Of a stretch of 64,000 bases of DNA, positions 18,750 through 29,238 are shown one piece after another. The position numbers and the translations under genes were made by a program. Origin of the DNA: Campylobacter rectus. GTDB taxonomy: Bacteria > Campylobacterota > Campylobacteria > Campylobacterales > Campylobacteraceae. The stretch lies in the NCBI RefSeq assembly GCF_004803795.1, contig NZ_CP012543.1, positions 1,116,001 to 1,180,000 on the forward strand, read 5' to 3'. The stretch's first letter is position 1, and every line of letters begins with the position of its first letter. The notes under the pieces are model-generated. The model was not told the origin of the DNA and did no database searches. It was given only the letters and a program-made list of their open reading frames with translations.

Positions 18750-21498
18750 TTTTTAGTACCTTTTCGCATCTCGGGCAGGTTTCGCCGTCGTGCTTAGCGG
18801 TAAATTTCCAACATCTCGGGCATTTGTGTCGCGTCGATAAAACGAGTTTAAATTTATCGTTTCCGACGTCAAATTCGGCTAGGCTGTCGCTGCCGTCTAG
18901 GCTCTGGACGTCGCTAACCATATACCAGTCGCTGATCTCGTTTATGTCTTCGCTCAGGATCAAATTTGAGCTGGTTTGTAGCACGAGCTCGAGGGTCGAT
19001 TTTATCTTTTTGTCTTTTTTGAGCACGTCGATTAGCTCGAAAAATTTCTCGCGGCTAGCGACTAGCAGCTCGTCGTCTACGTTAAACTCAAGCTCAAGCG
19101 GCGCGTACTCTAGATCAAAGGCGTCCGCCGAGCCGTTTTTGATGATACCCGGCGCATAGTCCATCGCCTCGTCCACGGTGTATGTGAGCGTCGGAGCGAT
19201 GAGCGGCAGGAGCACTCTGGTGATTAGCGCCATCGCGCTTTGAGCCGAGCGGCGCGCGTCTGAGTCGCGAGCGTCGCAGTAGAGGCGGTCTTTGCAGATA
19301 TCAAGGTATATGCCGCTTAAATCCGCGCTTAAGAAATTCATCAGCAGGCTAAAGCCCTTTGAAAAGTCGTAATTTCTAAACGCCGCTTCGGTCTCGTCGA
19401 ATGTTTTTTTCGCGCGGCTTAGTATCCAGCGGTCAAGGATGTTGAAATTTGACGTTTCGATATCTTCTAGGTCGTTTACGTTGGCTAGTAGAAATCTTAT
19501 CGTATTGCGTATTTTTCGGTATTGTTCGCTTACTTGCTTTAGGATGTTTTCGCTGATTTTTAGGTCGCTGGAGTAGTCGCTAAGCGCAACCCAAAGGCGT
19601 AAAATTTCCACGCCGTATGTCTTAGCCACGTTTGCCGGAGCTACGACGTTGCCTTTACTTTTACTCATCTTTTGACCGTTTTCATCGACTGTAAAGCCGT
19701 GTGTGAGCACGCTTCTATACGGCGCTCTTCCTTGTGCGGCGCAGCTTAGCAGTAGCGAGCTTTGAAACCAGCCTCTGTGCTGATCGCTACCTTCTAGATA
19801 CATATCCGCAGGATAGCTACCCGCATCGTAGTCGCCGCTTTTTAGCACCGCAGCCCACGTCGAGCCGCTGTCAAACCAAACGTCGAGGATGTCCATAACT
19901 TTTTCTAAATTTTGCGGCTCAAATTTGCAGTTTGCCGGCAAGAGATCCTTGATCTCGCTATCCCACCACGCATCTGCGCCTTTTTGCTCAAATATCGCCG
20001 CGACGTTATCTAAAATTTCATCGTCAAATATCGGCTCTTTTGTATCTTTGCGTCTAAAAAACGCTATCGGCACGCCCCAGTCGCGTTGGCGAGAGATGCA
20101 CCAGTCGGGACGATTTTCTATCATCGAGCCTATTCTTTTTACGCCGCTTGCAGGGTAAAATTTGACGTTTTCGAGCTCTTTTAGCGCGACTTCTCGCAGC
20201 GTTTTGCCCTCGATTTTAGGCTCGTCCATAGCGATAAACCACTGCTTTGTCGCACGGTAAATAACAGGCTTATGCGTCCTCCAGCAAAACGGATACGAGT
20301 GGACGAATTTGCTAACTTTTAGCAAATTTGAGCCTAGAAGCTCTAAAATTTTCTCGTTGGCTTTAAAGATATGCATGCCGATTAGCTCATCTACTACGCC
20401 GCTTGGGAATAATTTTTTTGCCTTTAGCGTCTCGTCGTATAATCCGCCCTCATCGACGGGCATAATGACTTCGATGCCGTATTTTAGGCTCACGTGGTAG
20501 TCGTCCTCGCCGTGACCGGGAGCGGTGTGTACTAGACCCGTACCGCCGTCCATCGTGACGTGATCGCCTAGGATAAATAGCGATTTTCTGCCGTTTAGCG
20601 GATTTACCGCGTGCAGGTTTTCAAGCTCGGTGGCGGCGAACTCTTTTAAAATTTCGCCCTTAGTTAGCCCTTCTTTTTCCAGTTCGCCAAGCATCTCTTT
20701 GGCAAATATCAAATTTTCAGACGTTAAAACGTAAATTTCGCTCGGACTTAGCGAGATGGCTTGGTTTGCCGGCAGCGTCCAAGGCGTGGTCGTCCAGATG
20801 ACCGCGCGAGCGTCTTTTGCGCCGATTTTTGCGGCGGCTTCTTCGCCTAGCTTAAACGCGACGTAGATGCTGTAGTCCTCTTTATCCTCGTACTCAACCT
20901 CTGCCTCGGCTAGAGCGCTTCTAGCTGCCCAGCTCCAGTACACCGGCTTGCTTCGCTCGATCAAAAGTCCGCGCTTGGCGACCTTGCAAAGCGTTTTGTA
21001 AATTTCGGCTTCAAATTTAAATTTCATCGTTAGATACGGGTCGTCCCAGTCGCTGGCGACGCCTAGCTGTTTAAAGCTCTCCTTTTGCACGTCGATAAAC
21101 TCTCTGGCGTGCTCGCGGCAAAGCTCGCGGATTTGCGTTTTGCTCAGGCTTTTTTTCTTATCGCCCAGTTTTACCTCGACTTGCTGCTCGATCGGTAGTC
21201 CGTGGCAGTCCCAGCCCGGCGTAAATCTTATGTTTTCGCCGAAGAAATAGTGCGTTTTTAAGATGATGTCTTTTAGGGTTTTGTTTAGCGCGTGTCCGAT
21301 GTGGATGTTGCCGTTGGCGTAGGGAGGCCCGTCGTGCAGAGTGAAGCTTTTGGCGGCTTTTTGCCTTTTAGCTTTCATTTTTTCGTAGATTTTTCTATCG
21401 TCAAACCACGATTTTAAGCGTCTGGGTTCGTTTTCCGGCAGGTTGCCGCGCATGGGAAATTCGGTGTTTGGAAGCAATAATGTATCTTTGTAATCCAT
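18742..21498 (-). CDS. ileS: Isoleucyl-tRNA synthetase
   Basis: A 918-residue class I synthetase. The HIGH motif is in [15 protein letters not shown] (about residue 60), the KMSKS loop in [14 protein letters not shown] (about 595), and the C-terminus ends in a four-Cys zinc site CPRCWKF...CPRCEKV. The central CP1 editing domain ([11 protein letters not shown]) is present. It is the first gene of the operon running to 13742. The upstream 120 bases separate it from the divergent cinA-type gene. Confidence 0.97.
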   Translation of the reverse strand: MDYKDTLLLPNTEFPMRGNLPENEPRRLKSWFDDRKIYEKMKAKRQKAAKSFTLHDGPPYANGNIHIGHALNKTLKDIILKTHYFFGENIRFTPGWDCHGLPIEQQVEVKLGDKKKSLSKTQIRELCREHAREFIDVQKESFKQLGVASDWDDPYLTMKFKFEAEIYKTLCKVAKRGLLIERSKPVYWSWAARSALAEAEVEYEDKEDYSIYVAFKLGEEAAAKIGAKDARAVIWTTTPWTLPANQAISLSPSEIYVLTSENLIFAKEMLGELEKEGLTKGEILKEFAATELENLHAVNPLNGRKSLFILGDHVTMDGGTGLVHTAPGHGEDDYHVSLKYGIEVIMPVDEGGLYDETLKAKKLFPSGVVDELIGMHIFKANEKILELLGSNLLKVSKFVHSYPFCWRTHKPVIYRATKQWFIAMDEPKIEGKTLREVALKELENVKFYPASGVKRIGSMIENRPDWCISRQRDWGVPIAFFRRKDTKEPIFDDEILDNVAAIFEQKGADAWWDSEIKDLLPANCKFEPQNLEKVMDILDVWFDSGSTWAAVLKSGDYDAGSYPADMYLEGSDQHRGWFQSSLLLSCAAQGRAPYRSVLTHGFTVDENGQKMSKSKGNVVAPANVAKTYGVEILRLWVALSDYSSDLKISENILKQVSEQYRKIRNTIRFLLANVNDLEDIETSNFNILDRWILSRAKKTFDETEAAFRNYDFSKGFSLLMNFLSADLSGIYLDICKDRLYCDARDSDARRSAQSAMALITRVLLPLIAPTLTYTVDEAMDYAPGIIKNGSADAFDLEYAPLELEFNVDDELLVASREKFFELIDVLKKDKKIKSTLELVLQTSSNLILSEDINEISDWYMVSDVQSLDGSDSLAEFDVGNDKFKLVLSTRHKCPRCWKFTAKHDGETCPRCEKVLKNV

Positions 21499-21619
21499 AG
21501 GTTCGCCTTGAAGTAAAAAATTGGTAGATTTTATCCAAACGGCGATTAAATGCTACTGAAAAAACGCTATTTTAAGCTAAATTTATGTAATATGTTTTCG
21601 GCTTTTAAAGGAGAAAACA

Positions 21620-22717
21620 GTGAAAAACGCACTACTGATCATCGGCGAAGATATCGGCGTAAACGCGCCTTTTTTAGATTATATTTTTTGCGCTTACAAG
21701 CGGCATTTCGGCGAGCTGGGCGAGTTTAGGTTCGTTAGCAAAAGCGACAAGGAGTTGCCGTTTATCATCGAGCATCTTTGCGCGCGCTCAGATAGTCTTT
21801 GTATCTACGCGTCGAGTAAAAACTGCTCCGTCGCGGCTAAAATTTTAGCTACGTTAAGCGGCGATATTTTGGAGCTAAAATCCCCGCAAATGCTAGCTCC
21901 CAGCAGAGCCGAGAAATTTAGCGACGATGGCTTTTTGATCAAACTAAATCAAACTTACGTAAATTTGCTAAAGGCTGATGCAAATCAAAAACTGCCTGCC
22001 ATAGAGATCAAAACGCAGCGAGATTTCGGCTATTTTCATCTGGTCGATATCGACGAGGAGAGCGCGAAAATCCTGCTTGAACCGCTGGCAAAAACTTACG
22101 AAGTGCAGATTTATTCGTCTCAAATTTTGTCAAATTTGGCGTTAATCAGAGTGGAGGCGAACAAATTCGGCCAAACGAACGGCTTTATAAACGGCGCGAA
22201 AAATCTCTTTTCGGGCAAATTTTTTGAGGGCGAGGACGTTTTCCGCCACGTTGCTAGCACGCTTACGGCAAGCGGGCTCAAGCTTACGTTTGCCGAGTCT
22301 TGCACGGCCGGACTTGCCGCGGCGAAATTTGGTGCTTTTGCGGGGGTTTCGGCGGCGTTTAACGGCTCGCTAGTGACCTATGCAAACGAGATGAAACGCG
22401 ACTGGCTGGGCGTTAGCGATGAAATTTTACAAACCTACGGCGCGGTGAGCGAGCAGTGCGTGATGGCGATGCTAAAAGGCGCGCTAAAGGCGAGCGAATC
22501 GGACTTTTCGCTAGCTATCAGCGGGATCGCGGGACCTGACGGCGGTAGCGAGGCAAAGCCGGTGGGGACGGTGTTTGTGGGGGCTTATGCAAAGGACGGC
22601 GAGCGTATCATCGAGAGGCTAAATTTAAACGGAGATCGCAACTACATAAGAGAGCAAAGCGCGCTGGCGGCGTATGTTTGCCTGCTAAAGCTAAAGCCGA
22701 GTTTATTTTTGGCGTAA
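21620..22717 (+). CDS. CinA-family protein with C-terminal nicotinamide-nucleotide amidase domain
   Basis: A 365-residue protein. The C-terminal part (about 205-360) is a PncC/CinA amidase domain: LTFAESCTAGLAAAKFG with the catalytic Ser, FNGSLVTYANEMKR, SGIAGPDGGSEAKPVGTVFVG. It would deamidate NMN in pyridine nucleotide recycling. The N-terminal 200 residues start MKNALLIIGEDIGVNAPFLDY and do not show the normal CinA molybdopterin-binding domain motifs; they seem specific to Campylobacter. AAGGAGA precedes the ATG. It is divergent from ileS, as in C. jejuni. Confidence 0.8.
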   Translation: MKNALLIIGEDIGVNAPFLDYIFCAYKRHFGELGEFRFVSKSDKELPFIIEHLCARSDSLCIYASSKNCSVAAKILATLSGDILELKSPQMLAPSRAEKFSDDGFLIKLNQTYVNLLKADANQKLPAIEIKTQRDFGYFHLVDIDEESAKILLEPLAKTYEVQIYSSQILSNLALIRVEANKFGQTNGFINGAKNLFSGKFFEGEDVFRHVASTLTASGLKLTFAESCTAGLAAAKFGAFAGVSAAFNGSLVTYANEMKRDWLGVSDEILQTYGAVSEQCVMAMLKGALKASESDFSLAISGIAGPDGGSEAKPVGTVFVGAYAKDGERIIERLNLNGDRNYIREQSALAAYVCLLKLKPSLFLA

Positions 22718-22902
22718 ATTCGGGTTAAATTTGCGCCGCTTGTTAAATTCGTCTCTGCTTGCTACGGGCGGTTTGCGGCGTAAATTTCACGTTCCAAGCT
22801 AAATTTGACGTTTTATATAGTTTGCTATGAAGCTCAAATTTGGCGAATAAAACAAAAAACCGTAAAAACGCCAAAATTTGATGCTTTTGCGTTGCTAGCG
22901 CC

Positions 22903-24459
22903 CTATATGTTAGGACTTTCTAACTCATACACGACGTCCTGTCCGCCCTCTACGCTTAGGATGAAGAGCGACTCGCCCTTGATCGCGATAGCGTGCATAT
23001 CGCCGACGGCAGGCAGCTCGTAGGCATCCACTGCCTTCATCGTCTCTGCATCCACGACGAGTAGGGTGTTGTAGTTTTTGCTAAGCGCTAGAATTTTACC
23101 GTTTTTCACGTCGGCGCCGGTGATGTAATAGTCGTTTAGATCGCGTCCGTCTTTTAGCTCAAGCCCTGCGCTCGGTTTTAGTACGCTCTCGGCGCTTAAG
23201 GTTTGATCGTTTTTATCGACCTTTATGACGACGACTTTTTTTGAAACCTCATTCGGCACCGAGAACATATACATAAACTCGCTTGCAGGGTCGCTTGCGA
23301 TCGATAGGACGTAGGCCTTTTTTGCCCTGACGGTTAGCACGGCGGGGCGATCTCTATACCACGAAGTCTTTAGCCCGCCGCTGCTTTCGCGGAAGGTATT
23401 CCACTCTTTAAATTTATCGATCTCGCCCTGCGGCGCTTTTTCCACCGCCCAAAGGGTTTTGTTAAAAGCGGTCGTAATGAGCTTGCCGTCTGCAAAGGTG
23501 CTATCGACGCTGTATCTGATGTCGTATCCGTTCGGTTTATCTAGGATCGCGCGGTGCGTTATGTTTTGCAGACTGCCGTCTAGAAAATATACTCCCGCAG
23601 CCGTCGAGACGACAGCGAACTCATCGCTTGCGGCGTCGTATGCGAGCCCGCCTGCGTTTCCTTGACCGAAGATCCCCGTCGCTTTAAACGCAAGCGGTTT
23701 TTTGCTTTTGATCTTAAGGGCTGGTTTTAAATTTTTCACGGCGCCGTCGTTTGGATTTTCGTTAAATTTAAACGCCCCTTCCTCTAAAGCGCCGGCGATA
23801 TGGGGCATCTGCACTTTATTTTTGCCCGTAAGCGAAAATGGCCTTTGCAGCCTCGTCCAAATTTGAGCGGTCCATTTATCGCTCGCTTGAGCTAGATTTA
23901 AGCTTATCCTCTCGGGCTCGCCTTTGCCGCTAAAAGGCGGAACGCCCGTGGAGAAGAAGGCCTGAAAGGCGTTTGAGACGATGACGGCGAACGAGATCGC
24001 GACGATTGCGGTCGTGTATGCGCTAAAGGGGTTGAAGCTTTCGCTTTGCTCGTCTAGGTTTTGCACTTTCGGCGCAAAAAGCAACATCACGGGCATTACC
24101 AAAACGACGGCCCAATACACGAATGCGCCCCACGTGTAGGTGTGCGCGCCGAAGATCGCGTCGCCAAAGCCCATCCCCACGTCCCACGCAAAGCCGTCGA
24201 GCGAGGTATGGCGGATACTCATAAAAAGCCCGTATGCCGCGCAGATGAAGACCGCCGAGACGTATTTGATCTTGGCTCCGTAGCGCAAGATGAAAATGCC
24301 TAAAACGCCGATTAAGATCATGCCGATGCGCTCAAACCAGCATAGCGTGCAGGGGCTCTCGCCCACGACGTATCCGAGATAGATGTTTGCGATGCCTACG
24401 GGGATAGCGAGGATCAGTAAAACCGCCGTGGTCATCAGTAGGTTAAATCTCTTTTGCAT
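22903..24459 (-). CDS. dsbI: DsbI: DsbB-type disulfide oxidase fused to a periplasmic beta-propeller
   Basis: A 518-residue protein. The N-terminal third has five hydrophobic helices with the quinone-reducing C-x-x-C in GESPCTLCWFERIG (about residue 36), as in DsbB. The C-terminal two thirds (about 205-515) is a soluble periplasmic repeat domain with propeller-like strands, as in C. jejuni DsbI. It re-oxidises a periplasmic DsbA-type partner. dba lies immediately upstream, and the dba stop TAG overlaps the AGGAGG ribosome site of dsbI, so the pair is translationally coupled. In C. jejuni this operon is iron/Fur-controlled. Confidence 0.9.
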   Translation of the reverse strand: MQKRFNLLMTTAVLLILAIPVGIANIYLGYVVGESPCTLCWFERIGMILIGVLGIFILRYGAKIKYVSAVFICAAYGLFMSIRHTSLDGFAWDVGMGFGDAIFGAHTYTWGAFVYWAVVLVMPVMLLFAPKVQNLDEQSESFNPFSAYTTAIVAISFAVIVSNAFQAFFSTGVPPFSGKGEPERISLNLAQASDKWTAQIWTRLQRPFSLTGKNKVQMPHIAGALEEGAFKFNENPNDGAVKNLKPALKIKSKKPLAFKATGIFGQGNAGGLAYDAASDEFAVVSTAAGVYFLDGSLQNITHRAILDKPNGYDIRYSVDSTFADGKLITTAFNKTLWAVEKAPQGEIDKFKEWNTFRESSGGLKTSWYRDRPAVLTVRAKKAYVLSIASDPASEFMYMFSVPNEVSKKVVVIKVDKNDQTLSAESVLKPSAGLELKDGRDLNDYYITGADVKNGKILALSKNYNTLLVVDAETMKAVDAYELPAVGDMHAIAIKGESLFILSVEGGQDVVYELESPNI

Positions 24460-24468
24460 GGCGTCCTC

Positions 24469-24636
24469 CTAATAGCTTCCAAATGGCAATACGGAAGGAA
24501 AACTCGCGATAAAATACATCGCAAAGCACAATCCTGCACCGATCATAAAGAGCCTAAAGGCAACTTTTTCTTTCGCGGGCTTTCGCCACACTAGCCATAC
24601 GGCAGCCGCTAGCAAAACAAGGATCAGTAGTTCCAT
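24469..24636 (-). CDS. dba: Dba, small membrane partner of DsbI (55 aa)
   Basis: Too short for most gene callers but clearly coding: 55 residues beginning MELLILVLLAAAVWLVWRKP, a second hydrophobic helix (FRLFMIGAGLCFAMYFIASF) and the ending VLPFGSY. Position and shape match Dba of C. jejuni, whose gene precedes dsbI and is needed for its expression and activity. AAGGAGAACGGC precedes its ATG. Two predicted membrane segments place it beside DsbI in the inner membrane. Confidence 0.85.
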   Translation of the reverse strand: MELLILVLLAAAVWLVWRKPAKEKVAFRLFMIGAGLCFAMYFIASFPSVLPFGSY

Positions 24637-25210
24637 GCCGTTCTCCTTATCGTGAAAATAGTTATTGAATGGTAATGCAGCTAGGATAAAATTTTACTTA
24701 AATTTTAATATTACCTATGAAAATTTACATATTTTTGTAGTAATTTGTAGTTTGAAATTTGTATTTCAGTAAATAATAAACAAATAGTTAAGATGATTTT
24801 AAAATTATTTGAAAAACAAATCTTTAAATAGAGTGTGTGGGATTGTTAAAAATTTAATACAAATTTTATGGGTAAACTTGATGCGCCTGGCTTAAGTTTA
24901 AATCAAATTTTACGGTTCAAAGATAAATTTAGATTTTTGAGGTTTTAAAGTGAGTATTTTAAAATTTGGCATTGCTTTTTCGTCCCGGCGCAAAAATTCG
25001 CGCCGTAAGCTCAAATTTGACAGGCAAGCGCTCGTATCGCAATCCGCTTATCATTTAAGCCTTCCGCCAAATTTAAAATTTGACGGAGTTTTAGCGTTTT
25101 CAAGATGCGGGTTAGGGCGTGTAAATCTTTAAATTTAGCGTAAATTTAAGCCTAGCGCGAAAAATTCAAAAGCCTCGACGAAAATTTAAACCCGTTTAAA
25201 TTTAGGCGGA
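24637..25210 (+). other. Intergenic region upstream of dba
   Basis: 570 bases. The half next to dba (24650-24870) is strongly AT-rich and must contain the dba-dsbI promoter; AATAGTTATTGAATGGTAAT at about 24656-24675 is loosely like a Fur box, but I do not claim it. The other half is AAATTT-rich. No gene seen. Confidence 0.4.
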
Positions 25211-25588
25211 CTATTTTTGATACGGCACCGTTTCGTAGCCCTGATTTATGAGGCTGCCCATACCGCCGTCAAGATTTATTATATTTAGCTCGGCCGAGTC
25301 TATAATCATCGCCGCAATCGCGCTCCTGCGCCCGCTCCTGCATATGAGCGCGACGGGTTTTTTCAGATCGACTTGGCTTTTTATCTCGTTTAAAAATCCC
25401 TCTTTATCTCTCGGGTTAAAAGTGATGGTCTTTGCGCCCTTTATCACGCCCGTTTCCATCCATTCGCCGGGCGTCCTGATATCTACGATCTGCTCGTAGT
25501 TTTTGATCGCTTCGGGACTAACTTGCACCGTAGAAATTTCCGCAAAAGCCATCGCCGCAGCCACTCCTAAAAGTAAAATTTTTCTCAT
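25211..25588 (-). CDS. Periplasmic single-domain rhodanese
   Basis: A 125-residue protein with a signal peptide (MRKILLLGVAAAMAFAE) and one rhodanese domain. The active-site Cys is in LICRSGRRS; DIRTPGEWMETGVIKGA and LDGGMGSL are family landmarks. It would bind or transfer sulfane sulfur in the periplasm. AGGAGAAAAA precedes the start. It is transcribed away from fbpA, alone. It may relate to the exported sulfide oxidase coded further on, but nothing in the sequence links them. Confidence 0.88.
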   Translation of the reverse strand: MRKILLLGVAAAMAFAEISTVQVSPEAIKNYEQIVDIRTPGEWMETGVIKGAKTITFNPRDKEGFLNEIKSQVDLKKPVALICRSGRRSAIAAMIIDSAELNIINLDGGMGSLINQGYETVPYQK

Positions 25589-25675
25589 TTTTTCTCCTCA
25601 AATTTAACGGCGCGAATATTAGCACTTAAATTTAAACATTTTATCATCTCAAAATCACTCCTTAATAAATTTTTC

Positions 25676-25719
25676 CTTTTTAATAATTAATATTACTTTC
25701 ATTGGTTAGTCGCTATAAT
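25676..25719 (+). promoter_or_regulatory. Promoter of fbpABC with possible Fur site
   Basis: TATAAT at 25714-25719 is a good -10 box 32 bases before fbpA. Just upstream AATAATTAATATTACTTTCATT is AT-rich with a partial match to the Fur pattern of repeated NAT-A/T-AT units. The promoter is clear, the Fur site is a guess supported mainly by the iron-uptake genes. Confidence 0.5.
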
Positions 25720-25750
25720 CGCAAAATATACATCAATACAAAGGATAAAA

Positions 25751-26752
25751 ATGAAAAAAAGTTTTTTCGCGCTTAGCTTGCTTTCAAGCTTTTTACTGGC
25801 TGCGGAGGTAAATATCTACTCTGCGCGCCACTACGACGCCGACAATGAGCTTTATAAGCTTTTCGAGCAAAAGACGGGCATCAAGGTAAATGCTACGCAG
25901 GCAAAAGCCGGCGAGCTAATCAAAAAGCTCGAAGTCGAAGGGGATAGCTCCGCGGCGGATATTTTCATCACTGCAGACGCGGGAAATTTCTACACCGCAA
26001 AATCTAAAGGCGTGTTGCAATCGGTCAAATCAGAAACTCTGGAAAAAATCGTGCCAGAGCAGTATAGAGATAACGACGGTCAGTGGTTTGCTATCTCAAA
26101 GCGCGCCAGGATCATCGTTTATGACAAAAGAGACTTTGATCCTAAAGGCATCAAGGATTACGAGGATTTGACAAAACCCGAGCTAAAAGGCAAACTGCTA
26201 ATCAGAAGCGCGACGGCTCCGTATAGCAAGTCGCTGCTAGCTGCTATCATCGAGGCTGACGGTAAAGACGCGGCGGCTAAATGGGCGGAGGGCACGCTAA
26301 AAAATCTAGCCCGCGATCCAAAAGGCGGCGATAGGGATCAGGCTAAGGCCATCTACGCAGGCGAGGGCGACGTAGCGGTGATGAACACCTACTATATAGG
26401 CCTGATGCTAACCTCTCCGAAAGCCGAAGACGTAGAGGCTGCGAAGAATCTTGGCATAATTTTCCCAAATCAAGATAACCGCGGCACGCACGTAAATATC
26501 AGCGGTATCGCGCTAACAAAGGCAGCCAAAAATAAAGAAAACGCCGTTAAATTTATGGAGTTTATGGTGAGCCCTGAGGCGCAAAAGATACTCGCAGGTA
26601 TAAATTTCGAGTATCCGATCAACGCAGAGGTCGAGCCTAGCGACATCGTGAAGGGCTTTGGCAAATTTAAAGAAGACTCCACTCCGCTTTATAAAAGCGT
26701 GCAAAACACGAACGAGGCTATTAAAATTTACGACGTAGCCGGTTGGAAATAA
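25751..26752 (+). CDS. fbpA: Ferric-iron ABC transporter, periplasmic binding protein
   Basis: A 333-residue protein with signal peptide (ending LLAAE). EVNIYSARHYDADNELYKLFEQKTGI is the N-terminus of FbpA-type proteins, with His and Tyr for iron binding; further Tyr pairs are in VMNTYYIGL. It captures Fe(III) in the periplasm and delivers it to FbpB. AAGGATAAAA is the ribosome site. The stop overlaps the fbpB ATG by one base. Corresponds to cfbpA (Cj0175c) of C. jejuni. Confidence 0.93.
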   Translation: MKKSFFALSLLSSFLLAAEVNIYSARHYDADNELYKLFEQKTGIKVNATQAKAGELIKKLEVEGDSSAADIFITADAGNFYTAKSKGVLQSVKSETLEKIVPEQYRDNDGQWFAISKRARIIVYDKRDFDPKGIKDYEDLTKPELKGKLLIRSATAPYSKSLLAAIIEADGKDAAAKWAEGTLKNLARDPKGGDRDQAKAIYAGEGDVAVMNTYYIGLMLTSPKAEDVEAAKNLGIIFPNQDNRGTHVNISGIALTKAAKNKENAVKFMEFMVSPEAQKILAGINFEYPINAEVEPSDIVKGFGKFKEDSTPLYKSVQNTNEAIKIYDVAGWK

Positions 26753-28308
26753 TGAAAGTAAAATTCGGGGCGATTTTTATCGCCCTTGTTGTTTTGATCC
26801 CCATTTTTAGCATATTTTTCGAGATCGCTTTGGGCGACTACTCTTTGCTTGAGCATTTTTTTAAGTATCTTTTCGTAAGGTATCTTCAAGGAACTTTTTT
26901 TGTAGCTGCTGGCGTGCTGACTCTTAGCCTCGTCATAGCCGTAGTTTCGGCGTGGCTGGTGGCGAACTACCGCTTCGCGCTCTCAAATTTCTTTGAATAT
27001 GCCTTAATGCTCCCGCTTGCGATTCCTGCTTATATATTTAGTTTTTGCTACGTCGGGATTATGGATTACGGAGGATATTTTCATCGAATTTTCGGCTTTA
27101 GGCTGGAGTTTATGAATATCTACGGAGCGATTTTCGTGCTCTCGATGTCGCTTTATCCATACATCTATATGTTTGCCAAAACCTCGTTTAAAACGCAGTC
27201 TGCAGCTCTTTTTGACGTTTGCAAAATTTATAAACTATCCGGTCTTGCCGTATTTTTTAGGGTTGCGATATTTCTGTCGCGTCCGGCGATCGTGGGCGGA
27301 GCGATGCTGGTGCTTATGGAGACGCTTAGCGACTACGGCACGGCGGCATATTACGGCGTGGAGACTTTTAGCGCGGGCATTTTTAAGTTATGGTTTGATA
27401 TGGGCGACTCGTACTCCGCGTCCGTGCTAGCGGGGCTTTTGATGATGTTCGTGTTTATTTTGATGATATTTGAACACGTTAATAAAACCTCTAAAAAATA
27501 TAGCTTCTCCGCGCACGACACCTCTAAATTTACGCAAAAAAAAGAGCTTGGCAAATTCGGCTCGGCAGCGGCGTTTTTATGGTGTTCGAGCGTGTTTTGC
27601 CTAGCGTTTGCGTTTCCTTTTATCTGGCTTTTGTATTGGAGCGTGCACGAGCTAGACAGCTTTAAATTTGAGTTTGTGCAGATGGCTCTAAATTCGCTGC
27701 TGATGGCGGTGATCGCGGCTATTTTGATCACGGCGGTGAGTTTTTTCCTCGTTTTTGCGACGAGACTTATAAAAAACAAAGCGCTAAATACTTTTTTGCT
27801 AAAATCCGTCTCGCTAGGCTACGCGCTGCCGGGCGCTAGTATCGGGCTTTGCGTGATGATAGTTTTTGGCTACGTTGATAGAAATTTCGGCACGCATCTG
27901 CTCTCGTCCAGTTTTGTGGTGCTTATTTTCGGTTACGTCGTGCGGTTTTTGGCGACCTCGATATATGCTATCGAGAGCGGATACGCCAAGATCCCGGCAA
28001 ATATCGACGACGCCGCGCTTTTGCTAAACGACTCGCGGTTAAATTTGTTTTTCAAAGTGCATTTTCCGTTGCTTCGCCACTTTTTCTTTCTCTCGCTCAT
28101 TGTCGTTTTTATCGACATCATTAAGGAACTGCCGCTTAGCCTCATTTTGCGGCCTTTGGGCTTTGAGACGCTTAGTATTAGGGCGTTTTTTTATGCTGCC
28201 GACGAGAGGCTTTACGCTGCGGCTCTGCCGTCGTTTCTCATCGTTTTGATGTCGCTAGTCGCCGTCTTTTGGCTCGAGATAATCTCCGGAAAAAAACAAG
28301 AAAGATAA
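26752..28308 (+). CDS. fbpB: Ferric-iron ABC transporter permease
   Basis: A permease of about 518 residues with two fused modules, each with a binding-protein-dependent EAA-type loop, and about twelve hydrophobic helices. The second module ends with ANIDDAALLLNDSR and LRHFFFLSLIVVFIDIIKELPLSLILRP, which is characteristic of FbpB/AfuB permeases. An upstream in-frame TTG at 26743 lies inside fbpA; the ATG at 26752 that overlaps the fbpA stop (TAATG) is preferred. It forms the inner-membrane channel with FbpC. Confidence 0.92.
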   Translation: MKVKFGAIFIALVVLIPIFSIFFEIALGDYSLLEHFFKYLFVRYLQGTFFVAAGVLTLSLVIAVVSAWLVANYRFALSNFFEYALMLPLAIPAYIFSFCYVGIMDYGGYFHRIFGFRLEFMNIYGAIFVLSMSLYPYIYMFAKTSFKTQSAALFDVCKIYKLSGLAVFFRVAIFLSRPAIVGGAMLVLMETLSDYGTAAYYGVETFSAGIFKLWFDMGDSYSASVLAGLLMMFVFILMIFEHVNKTSKKYSFSAHDTSKFTQKKELGKFGSAAAFLWCSSVFCLAFAFPFIWLLYWSVHELDSFKFEFVQMALNSLLMAVIAAILITAVSFFLVFATRLIKNKALNTFLLKSVSLGYALPGASIGLCVMIVFGYVDRNFGTHLLSSSFVVLIFGYVVRFLATSIYAIESGYAKIPANIDDAALLLNDSRLNLFFKVHFPLLRHFFFLSLIVVFIDIIKELPLSLILRPLGFETLSIRAFFYAADERLYAAALPSFLIVLMSLVAVFWLEIISGKKQER

Positions 28309-28311
28309 AAT

Positions 28312-29238
28312 ATGGCTGAAATTTTAAAAATCATAAATTTAAACAAGAAATTCGGAAATTTAGAGGTTTTAAAGGACGTAAATTTAAGCCTTAACGAGGG
28401 CGAAATTTTAAGCGTCCTGGGCGATAGCGGCTGCGGTAAAAGCACGCTTTTGCGTATAATCGCAGGGCTTGAGACGCCAAACGGCGGCCAAATCGCCGTC
28501 AAGGAGGGCTGCGGCACCGCGATGATGTTTCAGAGCTACGCGCTTTTTCCGCATTTAAGCGTTTGCAAAAACGTGGAATTCGCACTGTGGCGACTGCCTA
28601 GTGCCGAGCGAGCCCAAAGGAGTGCGCAGCTGCTGGAGAAATTTAAAATCTCCGAGCTAAAAGACAAAACTCCCGATCAAATTTCGGGCGGTCAGGCGCA
28701 AAGGACGGCCTTTGCCAGAGCCGTAGCAAACCGCGAAAAGCTGCTTTTGCTCGACGAACCCTTCGCTAATCTCGATCGCAACTTAAAAAGCGCGCTAAGA
28801 GGCGAGCTAAAACAGATGATAAAGGCAAACGGCATCAGCGCGGTCATGGTAACACACGACAAGGAGGACGCCTTTTTGCTAAGCGACAAAATCGCGCTGA
28901 TAAAAGGCGGCAAGGTTTTGGCTTTCGGCGCGCCTAGGGAGCTGTATTTTCACCCTGCGTCCTACGAAATCGCCTGCTTTTTGGGCGATATGAACTTAGT
29001 TAGCCCGCAGGATGCGCAAAACCTGCCCGCCGAATTTAAAGCGTGGCTGGAGCAAAGAAACTTTATGTTTCGCCCGGAGCTAATCATAAGCGGCGAAAAA
29101 TACGAAGCAGACGTAGTCGAGGCAAAGTTTTTAGGCGCATTTTACGAGTTAAATTTGGACTTTTGCGGGGCCAAATTTAAAGCCGTCGTTAGCTCAAATT
29201 TGCAGATTTGCGATAAATTTAAATTTGATCTAGCTTAA
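28312..29238 (+). CDS. fbpC: Ferric-iron ABC transporter ATPase
   Basis: A 308-residue ABC ATPase. Walker A is GDSGCGKST (about residue 42), Q-loop MMFQSYALFP, signature ISGGQAQR, Walker B LLLLDEPFANLD, and the switch His in MVTHDKEDA. A C-terminal TOBE-like regulatory extension (about 235-308) is present as in FbpC. It starts 3 bases after fbpB. No further gene follows for 1.5 kb. Confidence 0.93.
   Translation: MAEILKIINLNKKFGNLEVLKDVNLSLNEGEILSVLGDSGCGKSTLLRIIAGLETPNGGQIAVKEGCGTAMMFQSYALFPHLSVCKNVEFALWRLPSAERAQRSAQLLEKFKISELKDKTPDQISGGQAQRTAFARAVANREKLLLLDEPFANLDRNLKSALRGELKQMIKANGISAVMVTHDKEDAFLLSDKIALIKGGKVLAFGAPRELYFHPASYEIACFLGDMNLVSPQDAQNLPAEFKAWLEQRNFMFRPELIISGEKYEADVVEAKFLGAFYELNLDFCGAKFKAVVSSNLQICDKFKFDLA

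Noticed and set aside
24656-24675. Fur box upstream of dba
   Set aside because: Expected from C. jejuni regulation, but the match by eye is too weak to list.
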